The notes: generated by a model from the sequence alone, not told the origin. Shown: positions 1-12,402, counted from the first letter of the stretch. The stretch is DNA of 64,000 nucleotides from Cristatella mucedo (GCA_009760855.2 WPIO01000001.1:17932501-17996500); one strand, 5' to 3'. Translations and numbers: made by a program.

Positions 1-140
1 TCTGAAAAGCGTCGGTAACAAATGTGTGGACCCTAACGTGGTGGCGAAGTCGAGCATTGAAAACTATCGTAGCTTGTTGCTTTAGGTTATTTATAATGCC
101 AGCCACGGACGACGTTAGTTTAAAGAGAGGGGGCAGTGCA

Positions 141-271
141 GCCGAGCTGGTTTGGTCCAGTGGTTAAAGTGCTCGCTCCGACCTGGCTGAGGTCGTGGGC
201 TCGAGCCCTGAGGCATATGTGGAGCGCCTGAATAGAGATTAAGTTCTCTTGGGGCGCTATACAAATGAATT
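141..271 (+). repeat. tRNA-derived SINE, family A
   Basis: The head carries a tRNA-like A box (TGGTCCAGTGGTTAAAGTG) and B box (GGGCTCGAGCCC). The tail AGCGCCTGAATAGAGATTAA, then GTTCTCTTGGGGCGCTATAC, resembles the LINE 3' end of this window. Same family as the copies at 41.6, 29.9 and 14.3 kb. Confidence 0.85.
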
Positions 272-976
272 GTAAGAGTTATAAAATGGCGGCACAGTAA
301 ATCGCACAGACGATGACTTCTGAGATCTTTACCATTCGTAGTTCCTGAATGAAAACGGCTTGGAACCGGTTGCATGATAAAAAAAAGGTTAGGTAGCATA
401 ACGGCTGAAGCGATAGGCGGCCAGTGAGGCTCCTCAAGGAGGAGCAAGGCAGCAACTTCCGCTCTCTCTACACCCAGATTCAGGCAGTAGAGGGGTGCTC
501 TCTCGGGGTTAGAGTACGAGAGTTTTCGTGTGGCTAGTTCCAAATGCTTGTAACCGTCCATTGCTGTCTAATAGACCTCCACGCCGCGGATGTGGACCTT
601 TGACCTTACGGTCGTGGGCGCTCGTCAATGCAGTCGGCGTTCCGCCAATGCTGTCGGTGTAGGGGAACGCATCAGTGCTGGACCTTCAAGCCACTACCCA
701 GTGACGCAAGGCTCAGGCGTCTCTGGGCATTCGTCTCGCGACGGCTGGGACTAGGAACATTACGAGCGCCGTGTGCGGCCTAGTTCTGGTTGGATGTGGA
801 TCATTAGTGCGCTGACAGTGTGCCAGTCCGGGATCGTGCTCTCTCATCGTGCGTCAGCTCAAATGTGTCAGCCCTCGAACGCGCACGCGACCGACGCTCG
901 TGTATCTCGGCCGCTTCTCTTTTAGCTCTTTCAGCATCTTCGCACTTCCCTGTTTGCCTCTTCCTCCTCCCCGCAG

Positions 977-1541
<565 letters not shown>

Positions 1542-1770
1542 AAGCTCTACTGTCTTCCAGCCTCGCCCTCCCCGCCCTCCTCTTCATCCCCTCTCGATCT
1601 AACAAGAAGACTTGTTGGAAGCGCTCGGCAGGTATCGGAGGCCGGCCTTCACCTTCAGCTGGGGACCGGTCGAAACCAGCCACAGCGAGGAGGCTGTGGA
1701 GCATCGCTGCAGTGAGTCTACTGAAACTAGTATTTCTTCCCACCTCGCTTTATAAAAAAGGTCGGCTGAA

Positions 1771-1930
1771 TAGCCCTGGTGGTTCAGTCAAGGAGTAAGG
1801 TTCGGGCACATCAACACCAAGGTGTTGGTTCGAGTCCTGCGGCAGGCAATCCTTTAATGCCCGCTGCAAGCTGTAGCGATAGCCGCTGCTGCTCTTCTGC
1901 GATATTTTAAATGACGCTGATCAATCTGCC
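1771..1930 (+). repeat. tRNA-derived SINE, family B
   Basis: B box GGTTCGAGTCC, then GGCAATCCTTTAATGCCCGC, a GATAGCC block and a degenerate tail. This family shows no sign of the LINE-like hairpin. Confidence 0.75.
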
Positions 1931-3663
1931 AACATTTACTTTCTTTTTATCACCCCGCTCGCTTTGGATTGCACCGCCTCCTCCCGGCCGCACGACTCCA
2001 CCCACGGTCTAGGTAGTGAAGAGCAAGCACCACAACCCTCCGCCAAGGCCCAGGCAAGGGCAAGGACTCTTGTCGTTCTTCTCTAAAGACCTCACGGAGA
2101 GCTGCGGGTAGAATTCGAGGTGACCGATTCATCTCCATCGACAGTGCCTTCGGAGCGAAGCCGCGAGCCGAAATCGTCTCCTGCCGCCCAATCGTCGAGC
2201 GGCTGGGTGGGAAGGGGCCGGAAGGAGCCGCGCCCGCGGCTCGTCGCCACACAAGATTCGGCGCAAGAGCCGCAAGATCGAGAGCTCGGACGGCGGTCGC
2301 AGCCGCCGCCTCGGCGCGCTGCCGGGGCAGCACGCCGAGGCGGCGGCTGCGGCGCTCTCGGCGTCAGAAATCAGTCGGCGGCGGCTGTCGCCACGGTACT
2401 CGTACGAGAGCCGCCGCCGGCAGGGCTCCGAGGGCGCCGAGGCGGCGCTGCACCTGGGCTGCCTCCAGCTTCCGTGCACGCGACGGACGGCTTCTGCAGC
2501 ACAGTCGCGGGGTCGCGCGGTCGCAGACGCCCGACGCAGAGGCCGGACTGCAGCCGCCGTCCCGGCCGCACCCCCGCCGGTCAGCCGGCAGCGGATTAGC
2601 GCTCAGTCAGCCGGGTCGCCGCCGCCGCAGCCGACTCGCACTGGCTCGGACATTGGGGTAGCGGAAGTCCTCGGGCGAGTCCGGGGGCACTGGCGCGAGG
2701 GCGCGAATCGCGGGTCATTAGCGAGGTCTTGGGCGAGGCAGCACCGAGCCCTCAGGGTAGCGCTGCGCTCGTCTGCCGAACTGGGCTGTCCGCAGAATTA
2801 GGCAAACACCGTCCCTTCGACTGCCGAACCACACGCCGGGCCCGCACGCATGGGCTTTGCAGCCCCTAGAAGTAGAAGCCGCTGTGCGCTTCCTGCTCGG
2901 ACAACTTCCGCTACTACAATCCATCTAGCTCCAACACACTTCCCTCTCAAACCAAGAAGCACCCCAGGAATTTTTCTAGGTCGGCTCAAACCTCACCGGC
3001 CGAAGTATCGGGGGCGTGTCGAGAGTCACGACTGCTCACGCGCCTTCGGGGTGAGCTGAGGCTGCTGGCCCTAGCCACTAGGTGCGCCGACGGCCTGTGA
3101 GCTACCAGAGTGCCAAACCGAGGCAGGCAGGCAGGCCGACCGGAAGTGTTTTGACCGAGTAGGAAGATACTAATAATGCTGTCGTCTCTCGCTACTTCGA
3201 GCTTCGAATTTCGCGGCTTCGCTCAATCGACGTTTTTCAAATACATTCATTAAAATGTTGATCGATATAGTGAAAGTAAAAAAAAGCACTCCCTCGGTCG
3301 TCGGAATCAATTATACGAATTAAAATTAAAATTACGTGTGGACTGTAGGCCTGTGTATTAGAGCACTCCCGCAGATCCTTCAACGCCCAGTGCAGCCGCT
3401 AGGCCATCCCTTTACGGTGGGCAAGAACTTTAAAAAAAATGGGTGAGGTGAAACAAAGCCAATCAGAACGTGCTGTTCACTGATTGGCTGTTCTTTCTAT
3501 CCTCTTGCTATCCAGGCTGCCCATTAGCTAAGCCGCTAGCAAGTTTGTTTCGTACACGCTTCTACGTCACTAACAAAGTGATGTATCTTACTTGCTATAG
3601 TCACACTTCTACATCGCTAATAATCTAATAGTGTTAACGCTGTTAATTGCATTTCACTTTACA

Positions 3664-3745
3664 GCAAATGTAAAGCGCCTAGAGAGAGATTAAGTTCTCT
3701 GAGGGCGCTTTATCATGTGAATTATTATTATTATTATTATTATTA
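3664..3745 (+). mobile_element. LINE 3' tail
   Basis: GCAAATGTAAAGCGCCTAGA then GAGATTAAGTTCTCTGAGGG and CGCTTTATCA, followed by an ATT array. Matches the last 80 bases of the LINE at 26-28 kb. Confidence 0.85.
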
Positions 3746-5070
3746 ACGCTCGTAGCCGTGACAGTCTCGACCGATGCGCGGCGAATACGAGCGACGCCAG
3801 AACTCTCCGTAGCTCGGCTAGCGACTTGTACGCGCAGCAGCACCTCTGCACACGGGCGTACGTGCCAATAGCTGCGAAACGCGCCACTTACGAAGAGCGT
3901 CCATACCTCAACGTAACAAGTCCGTATCCGCCGCGTAGACGCAAGTCTGTTTGACAGCAGCGGAGGGCTACAGGCGTTCAGCAGCGGCCATGACGTACAC
4001 CGACGGCTCTGCGGCCTAGAGCTCAAATACCTAGGCCAAATTCGAACACCGACCGCCGTCTGCCTATCTCTCATGGCGTCGACATTATTTGGGCCTCGGC
4101 CCTAGATTATCGCATAATCGGTGCCGAGCCGTTAAAAAATGTGGTTACCGCTAACGAACAATCACCATCCATCATAATCTGGTCGCTTTACCTCGTTTCA
4201 GCTTCTTAGCCCTCGTTTTCGTTTCCGGCCTCCCGCTTCCTGCCGTCACCAGTCTCTCCGTGCGTCCGGTTGAAGCGCGCTGCACGATCTCCTCGTTTTC
4301 TGCAATCCTGTCACTCAGCCTTACGCCGCTCTTTGGCCACATTTTCCCGCACGCCGCCCTTTCACTCTATCTTACTGCTCCGCACTCACTTCCGGGTGAA
4401 GCGAGTGAGCAGCAGGAGGCGCCGCCTGTCCGCGGCACGCCAGGCGATGGCGGCCATGTTTTGGCGCGAAACCACCGAGTTCAGGATAGAGCTTCGCAGC
4501 GTGAAAGCGTGCGTGACGTTGCGCGCGCACCCCCGACGCTTTTTTTTGGCAGTCTCCACGCACAGGTGACCAATAGGGCGGAGGCGACTCTCTGCCTTCT
4601 CATGCGGTTCGTGCGCCTTCAGAAGTTATGAGCGGCGACCTTCGTACAAGTGCGCGAGGCTATACGCGACGCGCCACTCCTTCAGTGCCGCTGACTAGGC
4701 AGCCACGTGCTCGTCGGACCCGAAGCGGCCGAACGGCGGACATCTTGTCTGTCCGTCTGTCTACTTGCCTGTCTGTCGTTTTGCTTGTCTGCTGCCGCTG
4801 CGACGTGGCGTACGGTGCGGCGCTCCACGGTTTGAGCAAATACTCTCGAACGCTCTCGGCGCGTGATTGACAGCTCGAGGTAAATTCTTCACTCCCTCCG
4901 CGTTCTCCCCGCCCTACTACTTCGCGCTTGCTCATTCGAGCTAGCGTGCTCGCCTCAAGCGCAAGTAAGCCTAACTCTGAGACCGACCCAGCGAGCGAGC
5001 ACCATCGCCAGGTCTGCCTGCTGCAGAAGCGCCCACGTAGTGCACGTTTCTGCCGCGGCTATGGCCGCGT

Positions 5071-5235
5071 AGTACCAGAGCCTACGCCTCCAGGGCTAAG
5101 GTGCTAGCACTTTCGACTCGGGTCGTGGGTTCGAGACCTCAAGCGAGCAAGTCTTTATTGCCCTTTACGCACGGCGTCGCTTGCCTCTAAGGCTCTTCTG
5201 TGACTATGTAAATGAGGCTGTTTAATCAGCCGACC
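5071..5235 (+). repeat. tRNA-derived SINE, family B
   Basis: A box region AGGGCTAAGGTGCTAGCAC, B box GGGTTCGAGACC, TTTATTGCCC block and the typical end GAGGCTGTTTAATCAGCCGA. Confidence 0.8.
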
Positions 5236-5891
5236 CTTTAACTTTAACTTTTACTTAGCCTGCAGTTCTCGCGCCTGGCTGCGCTGGGAGCGATTTCGTG
5301 ACGTGCCAGCGACCGTCGTAATGTCTGCCGTCCTCACTGCAGCCCAGCTGGCTGCAGGTATCGTACCCTAGGCAGCCCACGATTGCCCAGCTAACGACGG
5401 TCGCTTCCAAAGCTACCTCCTGCACTACTGTAATTTGAGGACGCCGACTCGCGACGAGGGCCGCGAGCAAAATGTTCCCGCTCACGTCGCTCAGCAACAC
5501 CAGCCGCTCACTCAAGCTCGTGGCGGCACCGACGGCCCCTCCCCCTCTGGAGGGGGCGATACCGAACCCGAACGAAGCGCACTTCGCCACCGCTGCCGAA
5601 GGTTCCGAGAGTGCGGCCGCGCCTGAGAGCGGCGCCCGAGCCTTCGGCGCTCGCGCCTCGGCCGCGGTCGGAGCGCGAGTGCTATTAGCCGCCGGCGAGT
5701 GGAGGCAGCTGCGGCGGGCCGCGACGTCGTCGGAGCGTTGGCGGCGGCGGCGGCGCTTCAGCTCTGGGCGCCGCGCCGCGTCGTCGCGAACCGACCGAGG
5801 GAGCCGCGCGGCGTCAACCGCGACGCTGCGACCGCGCGCGACGGAGGGATGCCGCCGCGGCCGCGCGAGCTCGCTGGCTGGTGCCGTTCGA

Positions 5892-5937
<46 letters not shown>
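5892..5937 (+). repeat. (GCC)n array
   Basis: About 15 uninterrupted GCC units in CpG-rich DNA. Confidence 0.95.
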
Positions 5938-6676
5938 TCGTCGACTGACGCTCGGCCGGCGATCGCCCCAGCGCCGTTTTACGCTTCTGGCTGGGGCGAG
6001 GACACGCGTCATCGCCACCGCCGCCGCTCAGGCGGCCGTCGCTTCCGTCGTCGCCGCCGCCGCAGTCACGCTACAGTGGTTCGCTAAGAGCGAGCGAGCG
6101 GGGCTCTGGCTGAGTGAGCCGCCAGCTGTAAAGCCGCCGTCCGTCGGCCGCAGCGCCGATTAGCCGGGGCTCGCGGCGGAGGCGCCAGCCGAGTACTTAG
6201 ACCCTTAATCCGTTCTATTTGATTTCCGTTTAAGACAAAAGTAAACGCCTCGGATCCACTTGTGCCCGCAGCAGAATTTAGTGCCTGCGCGCCGGAGAGC
6301 GCGCGCGGGGCGGCGAAGGCCCCGGCATGCCAAGCCGCCGACCTGTCGCCGGAAGGACGGGCGCCCGCCGGCGCCCACCGTTTCGCTCGCGCTGCGCATC
6401 CGCCGCCGTCGCTGCGGCGGATGCGACTTCGGCGGCGACGGCGCGGGCACCGGTGGTAGCCTCGGCGCTAGGACGGCGGCGCACGCGCGCGCGCGCGCGC
6501 CGGCTTACCTAGCCGCCGCGAGCCTGCAGGTTCGCGCTCGGGAGAGGGCTCCGCGCGGGCGGGCAGGCGGGCGGGCAGACGGGACGCGCGTCGAGACGAG
6601 GCGGCGACAGGCGCTACCGACGTTAAACCGCGCGTCGACTCTTGGATGCACTCAGCGAACCCGCGCCGCTCGAGGA

Positions 6677-6734
6677 GACGTCCCGGTCGCGGCGGCGGCG
6701 ATTTCTGCAGCGCCGCCGCCGCGACCGGGACGTC
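6677..6734. repeat. Perfect 24-bp inverted repeat (hairpin)
   Basis: The arms 6677-6700 and 6711-6734 are exact reverse complements (left arm begins GACGTCCCGGTCGCGG), separated by a 10-base loop ATTTCTGCAG. The stem is very GC-rich. No gene is visible around it. Confidence 0.97.
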
Positions 6735-7189
6735 GTGCCGGAGGTGCGCGCTGGCCGACGAGTCAAGGTGAGCCTTGGGGCTTAAGTAATTACTTCCCCG
6801 CCTGACACGGCCATTCGCCGACGGCGGACCTTAGTGAATAGAGCAGGCCGGTAAGCGACGCCGAGAAAAGTCGCACCCGTCTCTGTACGACGCTGCTGCG
6901 ACACGACGGCCGTTCGGCGAAGTGCTCGGGACATGTCCACCGGAGCAAGCAACGCAAACGACTGACTGGGGAGGCATGCAGTGCAGAGGGAGCGACAGCC
7001 ATGCATGGCCGGCCGGCGGGGAGGAGTTCCGGGCTGCTGCGGCGCTCATCGCAAGCCGCCTTTCCGCCTCTTCGTCTTCCTTTCCTCACGCGCGCCCCCT
7101 CCCTGCTTTTCATCCCTGGCGCCTTCTTCCTGTCCTCTCTTCCCCGCGAGCAACGTTAGCCGCCCCACTTCCGCCTGCGCTCTTTATTT

Positions 7190-7237
7190 CCTCTCTCCTT
7201 CTCTCTTCCTCTCCCTCTCTCTCTCTCCCTCTCTCTC

Positions 7238-7279
<42 letters not shown>

Positions 7280-7394
7280 TCTCTCTCTATGTCTCTCTCT
7301 CTCTCTGCCTCTCCCTCTATGTCTCTCTCTCTCTGTCTCTCTCACTCTCTATGTCTCTCTCTCTCCCCCTCTCTCTCTCTCTCTCTCTCTCTCT
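7190..7394 (+). repeat. Interrupted (CT)n microsatellite
   Basis: Pyrimidine tract with CTCTCC and TATGTCTCT variants; about 200 bases. Confidence 0.95.
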
Positions 7395-7440
7395 ACATTT
7401 CTTCCTAACTACCACACTCGACGCCCTCTTTTAGAGAGTT

Positions 7441-7656
7441 ATGGCAGACGTCGACCAACAGGCGAGCTCGTCAGCTAAGGCAGCGGCCGCGCTCGCTGCG
7501 GCGACGGCGGCGGCCGCGCGGGCCGTAATGGCGACGGAGGTGTCGCGGCTCGTGCTCGAAGCCACTCGTGCGAGCTCGGCCCAAATTAAAGATGACAGCG
7601 GCATTACTGCTCAAGCTGTCGCCGTCACCTCTTCATTAGAGTGTTTCCTACAATGA
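7441..7656 (+). CDS. Short Ala-rich open frame, doubtful
   Basis: An ATG-started frame of 71 residues directly after a CT microsatellite. It begins MADVDQQASSSAKAAAAL, continues Ala-rich, then becomes more ordinary (SRLVLEATRASSAQIKDD). I recognise no family, and the Ala bias is what GC-rich DNA gives by chance. It is listed only because the start is a real ATG and composition is less extreme than in neighbouring frames. It could equally be part of a non-coding transcript. Confidence 0.15.
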   Translation: MADVDQQASSSAKAAAALAAATAAAARAVMATEVSRLVLEATRASSAQIKDDSGITAQAVAVTSSLECFLQ

Positions 7657-8107
7657 AATTAATCTGTTTTGATCAATACGCGCCTTTATGATGTGGTAAG
7701 CTCGATGATTCAGCTAAAGGCCGGTGTAATGATATTCAACGTGATGAAATTTTGCAATTTCGGCATCGGTCGCCATAACAAAATAGAAAGGCCCTTTGAG
7801 CGGCTCGAAAACCAGGCGCGAATCAATGGACAGCACCTGCTCGCGACGCAGCTATCGCGCTCGCGCGAGATTCCTCGAGAAACGGCGCTCCTGGCAACGA
7901 TTCCCGTCGTATCGCTTTGCATTCCGCTTCCCGCGGTCCGTGTGTGCGTACGCGCGTTTGCGGTCTCTCGCTGCGTTTCTTCGCGCGTCGCTCTTCTCTC
8001 GCTGCTGCGATTTCGCTGCCTGCTCTGGCCCTCCGACGCGCAAGCCCGCGGCCGCGCGAACGCCGCCGCCCATCTCTTGCGGGCGGTAAGAAGTACGCTA
8101 CTAGATA

Positions 8108-8126
8108 AATAAAACAATAATTTATT
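8108..8126. terminator. Back-to-back poly(A) signals
   Basis: AATAAA is present on the minus strand at 8126-8121, about 600 bases past the POU stop codon, and is the best candidate for its 3' end. A plus-strand AATAAA at 8108-8113 overlaps the same AT-rich island in otherwise GC-rich DNA, so a plus-strand transcript could also end here. Confidence 0.45.
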
Positions 8127-8727
8127 TAACAGGATTTATATACAAAACTCATTACGACGATGGCGGATTCTAATACGTGTGCCCATGCGCCGCGACGCGA
8201 CCGGCGTGCGGGCGAACCAATGCGCAGGCGGTCGAGAATGCGTCGGCTTCATTGCATCCAAGCAACGACCGTCCTTGTAGCGTGCGAGTCAGCTGGACCG
8301 GCCGCTTGCCTACGGCGCCGGCGCGGGCGGTCGCGCCCTTGACTGCAGCGTCCGTTGAGGGGTGGGCGGGGCGGGCAGCGGCTGAGCGGACGGCGAAAGG
8401 GATGCGCTCGCGCCGATGCCACTCGCGCCGCCGCCGCCACCGCCTGGAATGTATACTCGCGCTGCTCCGCTTGTGCGCAACATGCTGAAAGGCCCCGCCG
8501 GAACCGCGGCAGCGGCGTGAGGCGGTGGAGCTCGACTGGACTAGACGGCCGCATCCGGCAACGGCGCCACCCGCGGCGGGACGGCTGTGCCGACCGCCGC
8601 CGCGACGCAGTGCGACGGGTGCTACCCTTTGACTTCTCGTGCAATCTCTGCGACACGAAAGGAAAACATCGCATCGCCACGGCGGCGCCGTCGGCTCGTC
8701 GTCGCGACGCCTCGGTTCATCTGCTGG

Positions 8728-9861
8728 TCACATCCAGGCGAAGTGATGCATTACGCCCGCGTTCAAGGATGACGCGGCGCCGCCGTAGACGCTCCTGCTC
8801 GGTCCGACCATGTCGGCCGTCCGATAATGGCCGCCGCCGGCTAGCAATGGAGTCGGCGAGCCGGGCCCCGCTGCCGAGTGCTGCGAGGCGGCCGACGGCG
8901 ACGCCGCTCCGTTGCCGTGCTGCTGCTGTACTGTCGGCAGGCCACCACTGCCGCAGCGATAGGCCTGCGACAGGGCGCCGCAGTCGTGCAGTGACTTGGC
9001 GACGCCGTCTGGACACGCGGCGGCGAGCATCGGCCGCGACGACGCGTCTGCCGCTCCGCCAACGGCCGCAGCCAGGACGTCGTCGTCCTTGTAGTAGCGC
9101 TCGTCGGCGCTGTCGGCCGGCGACTCGGGCGAGCTCGGGTAGATGATCTCGCCGTTGGGTCCGATCTGGGGCGCAAGCGGCGTCATGCGCTTCTCCTTCT
9201 GGCGCCGGTTGCAGAACCAGACGCGCACGACCTCCTTCTCGAGCTGCAGCTGCTCGGCGAGCTGCGCGATCTCCTGCGCCGACGGCTTGCACTGCTTCCG
9301 GAAGTGCGCCTCCAGCACGCCCTTGACCGTCACCTCGATGCTCGTGCGCTTCTTGCGCTTGCGGCCCTGGCTCGCCAGCTTGCTGTCGACCTGGCTCGGC
9401 GCGCCGTTCAGGCTGTCCGCCTCCTCCAGCCACTTCTGCAGCAGCGGCTTGAGTTTGCACATGTTCTTGAAGCTCAGCTGCAGCGCCTCGAAGCGGCAGA
9501 TGGTCGTCTGCGAGAAGACGTTGCCGTAGAGCGTGCCGAGCGCGAGGCCGACGTCCGCCTGCGTGAAGCCGAGCTTGATGCGACGCTGCTTGAACTGCTT
9601 GGCGAATTGCTCGAGGTCGTCGCTCGACGGCTGCTCCTCCTCGAACGGGTCCTTGTACTCCGGGTAGTCGACCAGGCCGGGCCCCGCCAGCGCGTACAGC
9701 GGCGTGGCGGCGGCGGCGCCGCCGACGGAGGCCGCGGCGCCGCCGCCGTGGTACGACGTTGCGCACGGCCAGGGTGGCGGCGGCAGAGCGGCTCTCGAGC
9801 ACATCGCCGTCGTGCTGCAAAGCGACGAGATGGCGATGATGCCGCGAAAAGTGGCTAGAGC
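8728..9861 (-). CDS. pou3: POU class III transcription factor, main coding exon
   Basis: Encodes a sequence-specific nuclear transcription factor of the Brn/vvl group, which in animals acts in neural and ectodermal patterning. Counting from the internal Met at 9804, the POU-specific domain lies at about residues 59-131 ([19 protein letters not shown], then [18 protein letters not shown]). A 15-residue linker and the homeodomain follow at about 147-206, with [11 protein letters not shown] and recognition helix [13 protein letters not shown]. The wording [25 protein letters not shown] is class III rather than class II or IV. The homeodomain is more divergent than usual ([21 protein letters not shown]). 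The C-terminus ends HHFAWM at a TGA. There is no intron inside the POU region, as is common for class III genes. The 5' boundary is an inferred acceptor (CCGCAG before 9861) that joins in phase 0 to the exon at 12042-12392. An alternative acceptor (TTTGCAG) lies before 9814. Confidence 0.93.
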   Translation of the reverse strand, partial: ALATFRGIIAISSLCSTTAMCSRAALPPPPWPCATSYHGGGAAASVGGAAAATPLYALAGPGLVDYPEYKDPFEEEQPSSDDLEQFAKQFKQRRIKLGFTQADVGLALGTLYGNVFSQTTICRFEALQLSFKNMCKLKPLLQKWLEEADSLNGAPSQVDSKLASQGRKRKKRTSIEVTVKGVLEAHFRKQCKPSAQEIAQLAEQLQLEKEVVRVWFCNRRQKEKRMTPLAPQIGPNGEIIYPSSPESPADSADERYYKDDDVLAAAVGGAADASSRPMLAAACPDGVAKSLHDCGALSQAYRCGSGGLPTVQQQHGNGAASPSAASQHSAAGPGSPTPLLAGGGHYRTADMVGPSRSVYGGAASSLNAGVMHHFAWM

Positions 9862-12041
9862 CTGCGGCAGCGGCGCGAGCTCGTGGAAACGGCAGCAGAA
9901 GGAGGGGGCCGCTCGTAGACGGCGGCGGCGGCAGCCGCATGGGGCGAAAGGACGAGAGGAACGCCTCGCGGACTCGAGTCGTCCTTGCCGGACTGCTGCG
10001 GTGACGGGTGCCCCCCTCGCCCGGAGGGGGATCGCCCGCTGCGGTGGCCAAGAATGCCGGGTATTCACGCCGCCCTCGAGTCAACAAGAGAGCGGCAGCG
10101 CTCGGCGGCGGGCGGAGCGATGCGTGCGCCGGCGGCCGAGTGCCGCAGCGGCGGCTCTGCTGAGGAACGAGGGGGGACGGACGAAAGGACGGACCACGTC
10201 TAGGCAGCCCGCACCCCCGCAGTGACAGGCGGGAAAAGCCTGTGTCGGCAGGAGTCCTCTCAGGAAAAGCCGGACTGATCAAAAGCGACAGGCCCACGGA
10301 AGTGCTGCTGCGCCGAAGGAAGGAAAAGAGGAGCGCTAGGAGGGGGCAGAGACCGCTCTACAACTGTCAGCGGAAGGGCTGAAGGCGGCGGCGGCGGAAA
10401 AGAAACGGTGGAGACAAAAGACAGTGCTCGGGGCTGAGGAGAATATAAAATAAAATCCCGAGTCAGAGAGGGAGGAAGAAAAGAAGAGAGTTGAGGTCAG
10501 CGAGCCGTATGCACGAGGCCACGTGACACGTGGGTAAATCGAGGACTGGGAGGAGAAGGAAGAGGAGGTCGATAAGGAAACAGAAATACCGCGGGCGCGA
10601 TCGGGGCTGGGAGGAGGACTGACGAAGGGACTGAGGAGGACGGAAGAAGGAAGGATGAAGGACGGAAGGAGGAAGGACGAAGAACGAGGAGCAAGAAAGC
10701 ATTAGTGCGGTGTACAACGCAGGTGCGGCGCAGCAGCGTAAGCAGACAGGCGGCTATCGGGACGACGTACACGTGACGAGACAGGCAGCTTAGACGGAGT
10801 AAGCAAGGAGAGGAGAAGCGAAGAGAGAAGAAGAGGTGAGACGGCAGCAGACGAGAAGACGGGAAAAAGTCAGTTACGAACGGAGTTGAGCTGACGAGCG
10901 GATATAAGAAGAGAGACAGGGCAGAAGAAAAGTCGAGAAGACGGGTTGGCGTGGCGGCAACATTGACCGTCAGAGAAAAGTTAGCCGCCATTACTCCCTG
11001 ACAATTCTCAGGCCCTCCGCTACGTGAGCTAGGCTTGCAGAGTGCGTTTGAAGCTCCCGTCGCGCTATAAACCGCTCGCCTCCCCCAGCAATCTATCTGG
11101 CATAATGAGCGCTGCGTTCGCCCGGGTCACCAACGCGGTCTGCCCATCGCAACCACAACAGGCCACCGCCGCCAAGGACGCCCTTCCGCGGAGCCAGAAG
11201 CCGTCACGCCGGGACGGGCGCGGCGGTGCGTTGCACATTGCCGTCGGCGGCAGCACCAGCGCGACGGATGCATTTCCCAGCTCCGGCTAGCCGGCGGCGG
11301 CGCTGGCTATAGCTCTAGCGCGCGGGCCGCCGGAAGTCCATGCGAGCCCCATCTGCAGCCGTCCGCCGACTACGGCGGCGTGCCAGGGCAGGGGAAATGT
11401 CGTTCGCGGGGCCCCGGCTGCGCCGGCCGGCCGGCCGTCGGAGAGAGCCGCGGCCGCGACAGGCGGCCCCGACGGGCGGATTGGACGACGAGCGGCCAAG
11501 CGGAGGCAGTCGAGTGCCAGCTGATAAGGGCGGGCGGGAGAGCGCTCGCGCGCGCACGCGAACCTGAGCGCCGCGCGCGCACTTAAAGGACCGGCAAGCG
11601 TCCGCACGGCACTCGGAAGGCGGGATGTAGTAAGGGGCGGGGCAGGTGAGCAAAGCAAAGCGAGCCCCCTCGGGCGGGCGCCGCCGCCGCCGTACCCTGT
11701 CAATTACTGAATGGCACCAAATAAATTAACGGCATGACAACTCGTAGTGAAATTAAGGTTTTTTCCTCGCGACATCCGTGAGCAGCTCTGAGTCGGCGAC
11801 GTGGTCGCTGTCCTTTGTGCGGCGGCGGCGCCGGAGAGCTCAGCTTAGACAGGGGGAGAGGGCGTACGCCGCCGCTGGCTGCACTGGCCTCACGCCGCCG
11901 CCGCCGACAGGATTGCCAGTCTCCTGCGCGCGGATTATCCACAGGGGACGCGGCGCCAACGGCGTTCGCTTGTCCCGCGCCCATGCCGCACCGCCAGTTG
12001 GCGCCGCGCGCGCCGAGCGTCGCCGTTGCTGCGTTGCCTAC
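9862..12041 (-). other. Intron of the POU gene
   Basis: This 2.2-kb stretch lies between the inferred GTAGGC donor and CCGCAG acceptor. Its left part (about 10300-10990) is purine-rich on the plus strand (long runs of GGAAGGA and GAGAAGA type) and the right part is CpG-rich. I see no conserved protein in any frame. Confidence 0.5.
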
Positions 12042-12392
12042 CTCGAGTAGTCGGCACTGTCGATCTTTGCTTGCTGCTGCTGCTGCTGGTGCTGCTGGTG
12101 CAGGAGGAGCAGCTGCTGATGTTGATGCTGTTGCATCTGCTGCTGCTGCTGCTGATGCTGATGCGGCGGCTGCAGAGTTCCTGGCTCGTTTCAAAGCGCT
12201 GGCGGCGGCCGCCGCCGCGTGCTGGTACCAGGCGCTGTCGGCCGCCGCCGCCGGCGTCCAGGCGGTCATCTGATGGTGCGACGGCTCGTACTTGACGGAC
12301 TGATGCCAGCCCCCGCCATAGCCACAGTTGTCGCCGTAGCCGCCGTTGTACATCGCGCAAGCACTGAAAGGCTGCAATGTTTGCACTGACAT
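12042..12392 (-). CDS. pou3: Probable first coding exon of the POU gene
   Basis: Starts at an ATG (MSVQTLQPFSACAMYNGGYG...) and runs 117 codons to a donor, CTCGAG|GTAGGC, in phase 0. The N-terminal part is Gly/Tyr-rich (GGYGDNCGYGGGWHQSVKYE). It then becomes a long Ala/Ser-rich low-complexity stretch, the sort of N-terminal transactivation region seen in POU III proteins. Joining it to the acceptor before 9861 keeps frame and gives a 494-residue product. A TATA box and Inr lie just upstream. The link to the POU exon is inferred from position, strand, promoter and splice phase, because I see no conserved N-terminal motif. Another frame of the same DNA is Gln/His-rich and fits the alternative acceptor at 9814, so the true frame of the second half of the exon is uncertain. 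Confidence 0.62.
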
Positions 12393-12402
12393 CTTCTCTT
12401 TG

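Larger units (their letters stand above)
2000..6780. other. CpG-rich non-coding stretch
   Basis: GC- and CpG-rich DNA with trinucleotide runs and several long but low-complexity open frames (Arg-, Ala- and Pro-rich). None has a recognisable domain or coherent splice sites. It also holds a LINE tail at 3.7 kb and a SINE at 5.1 kb. I regard it as upstream or downstream regulatory CpG-island DNA around the POU locus. Confidence 0.5.

Noticed and set aside
115-561. 148-residue minus-strand frame at the left end
   Set aside because: It runs across an antisense SINE A copy and shows no domain.
5472-6805. Several plus-strand frames rich in Arg, Ala and Pro
   Set aside because: Composition is what CpG-rich DNA with GCC arrays gives; no start context, splice pattern or motif supports them.
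8717-10297. 526-residue minus-strand frame overlapping the POU exon
   Set aside because: Arg/Ala-rich shadow of the POU frame; the POU domain is in the other frame.
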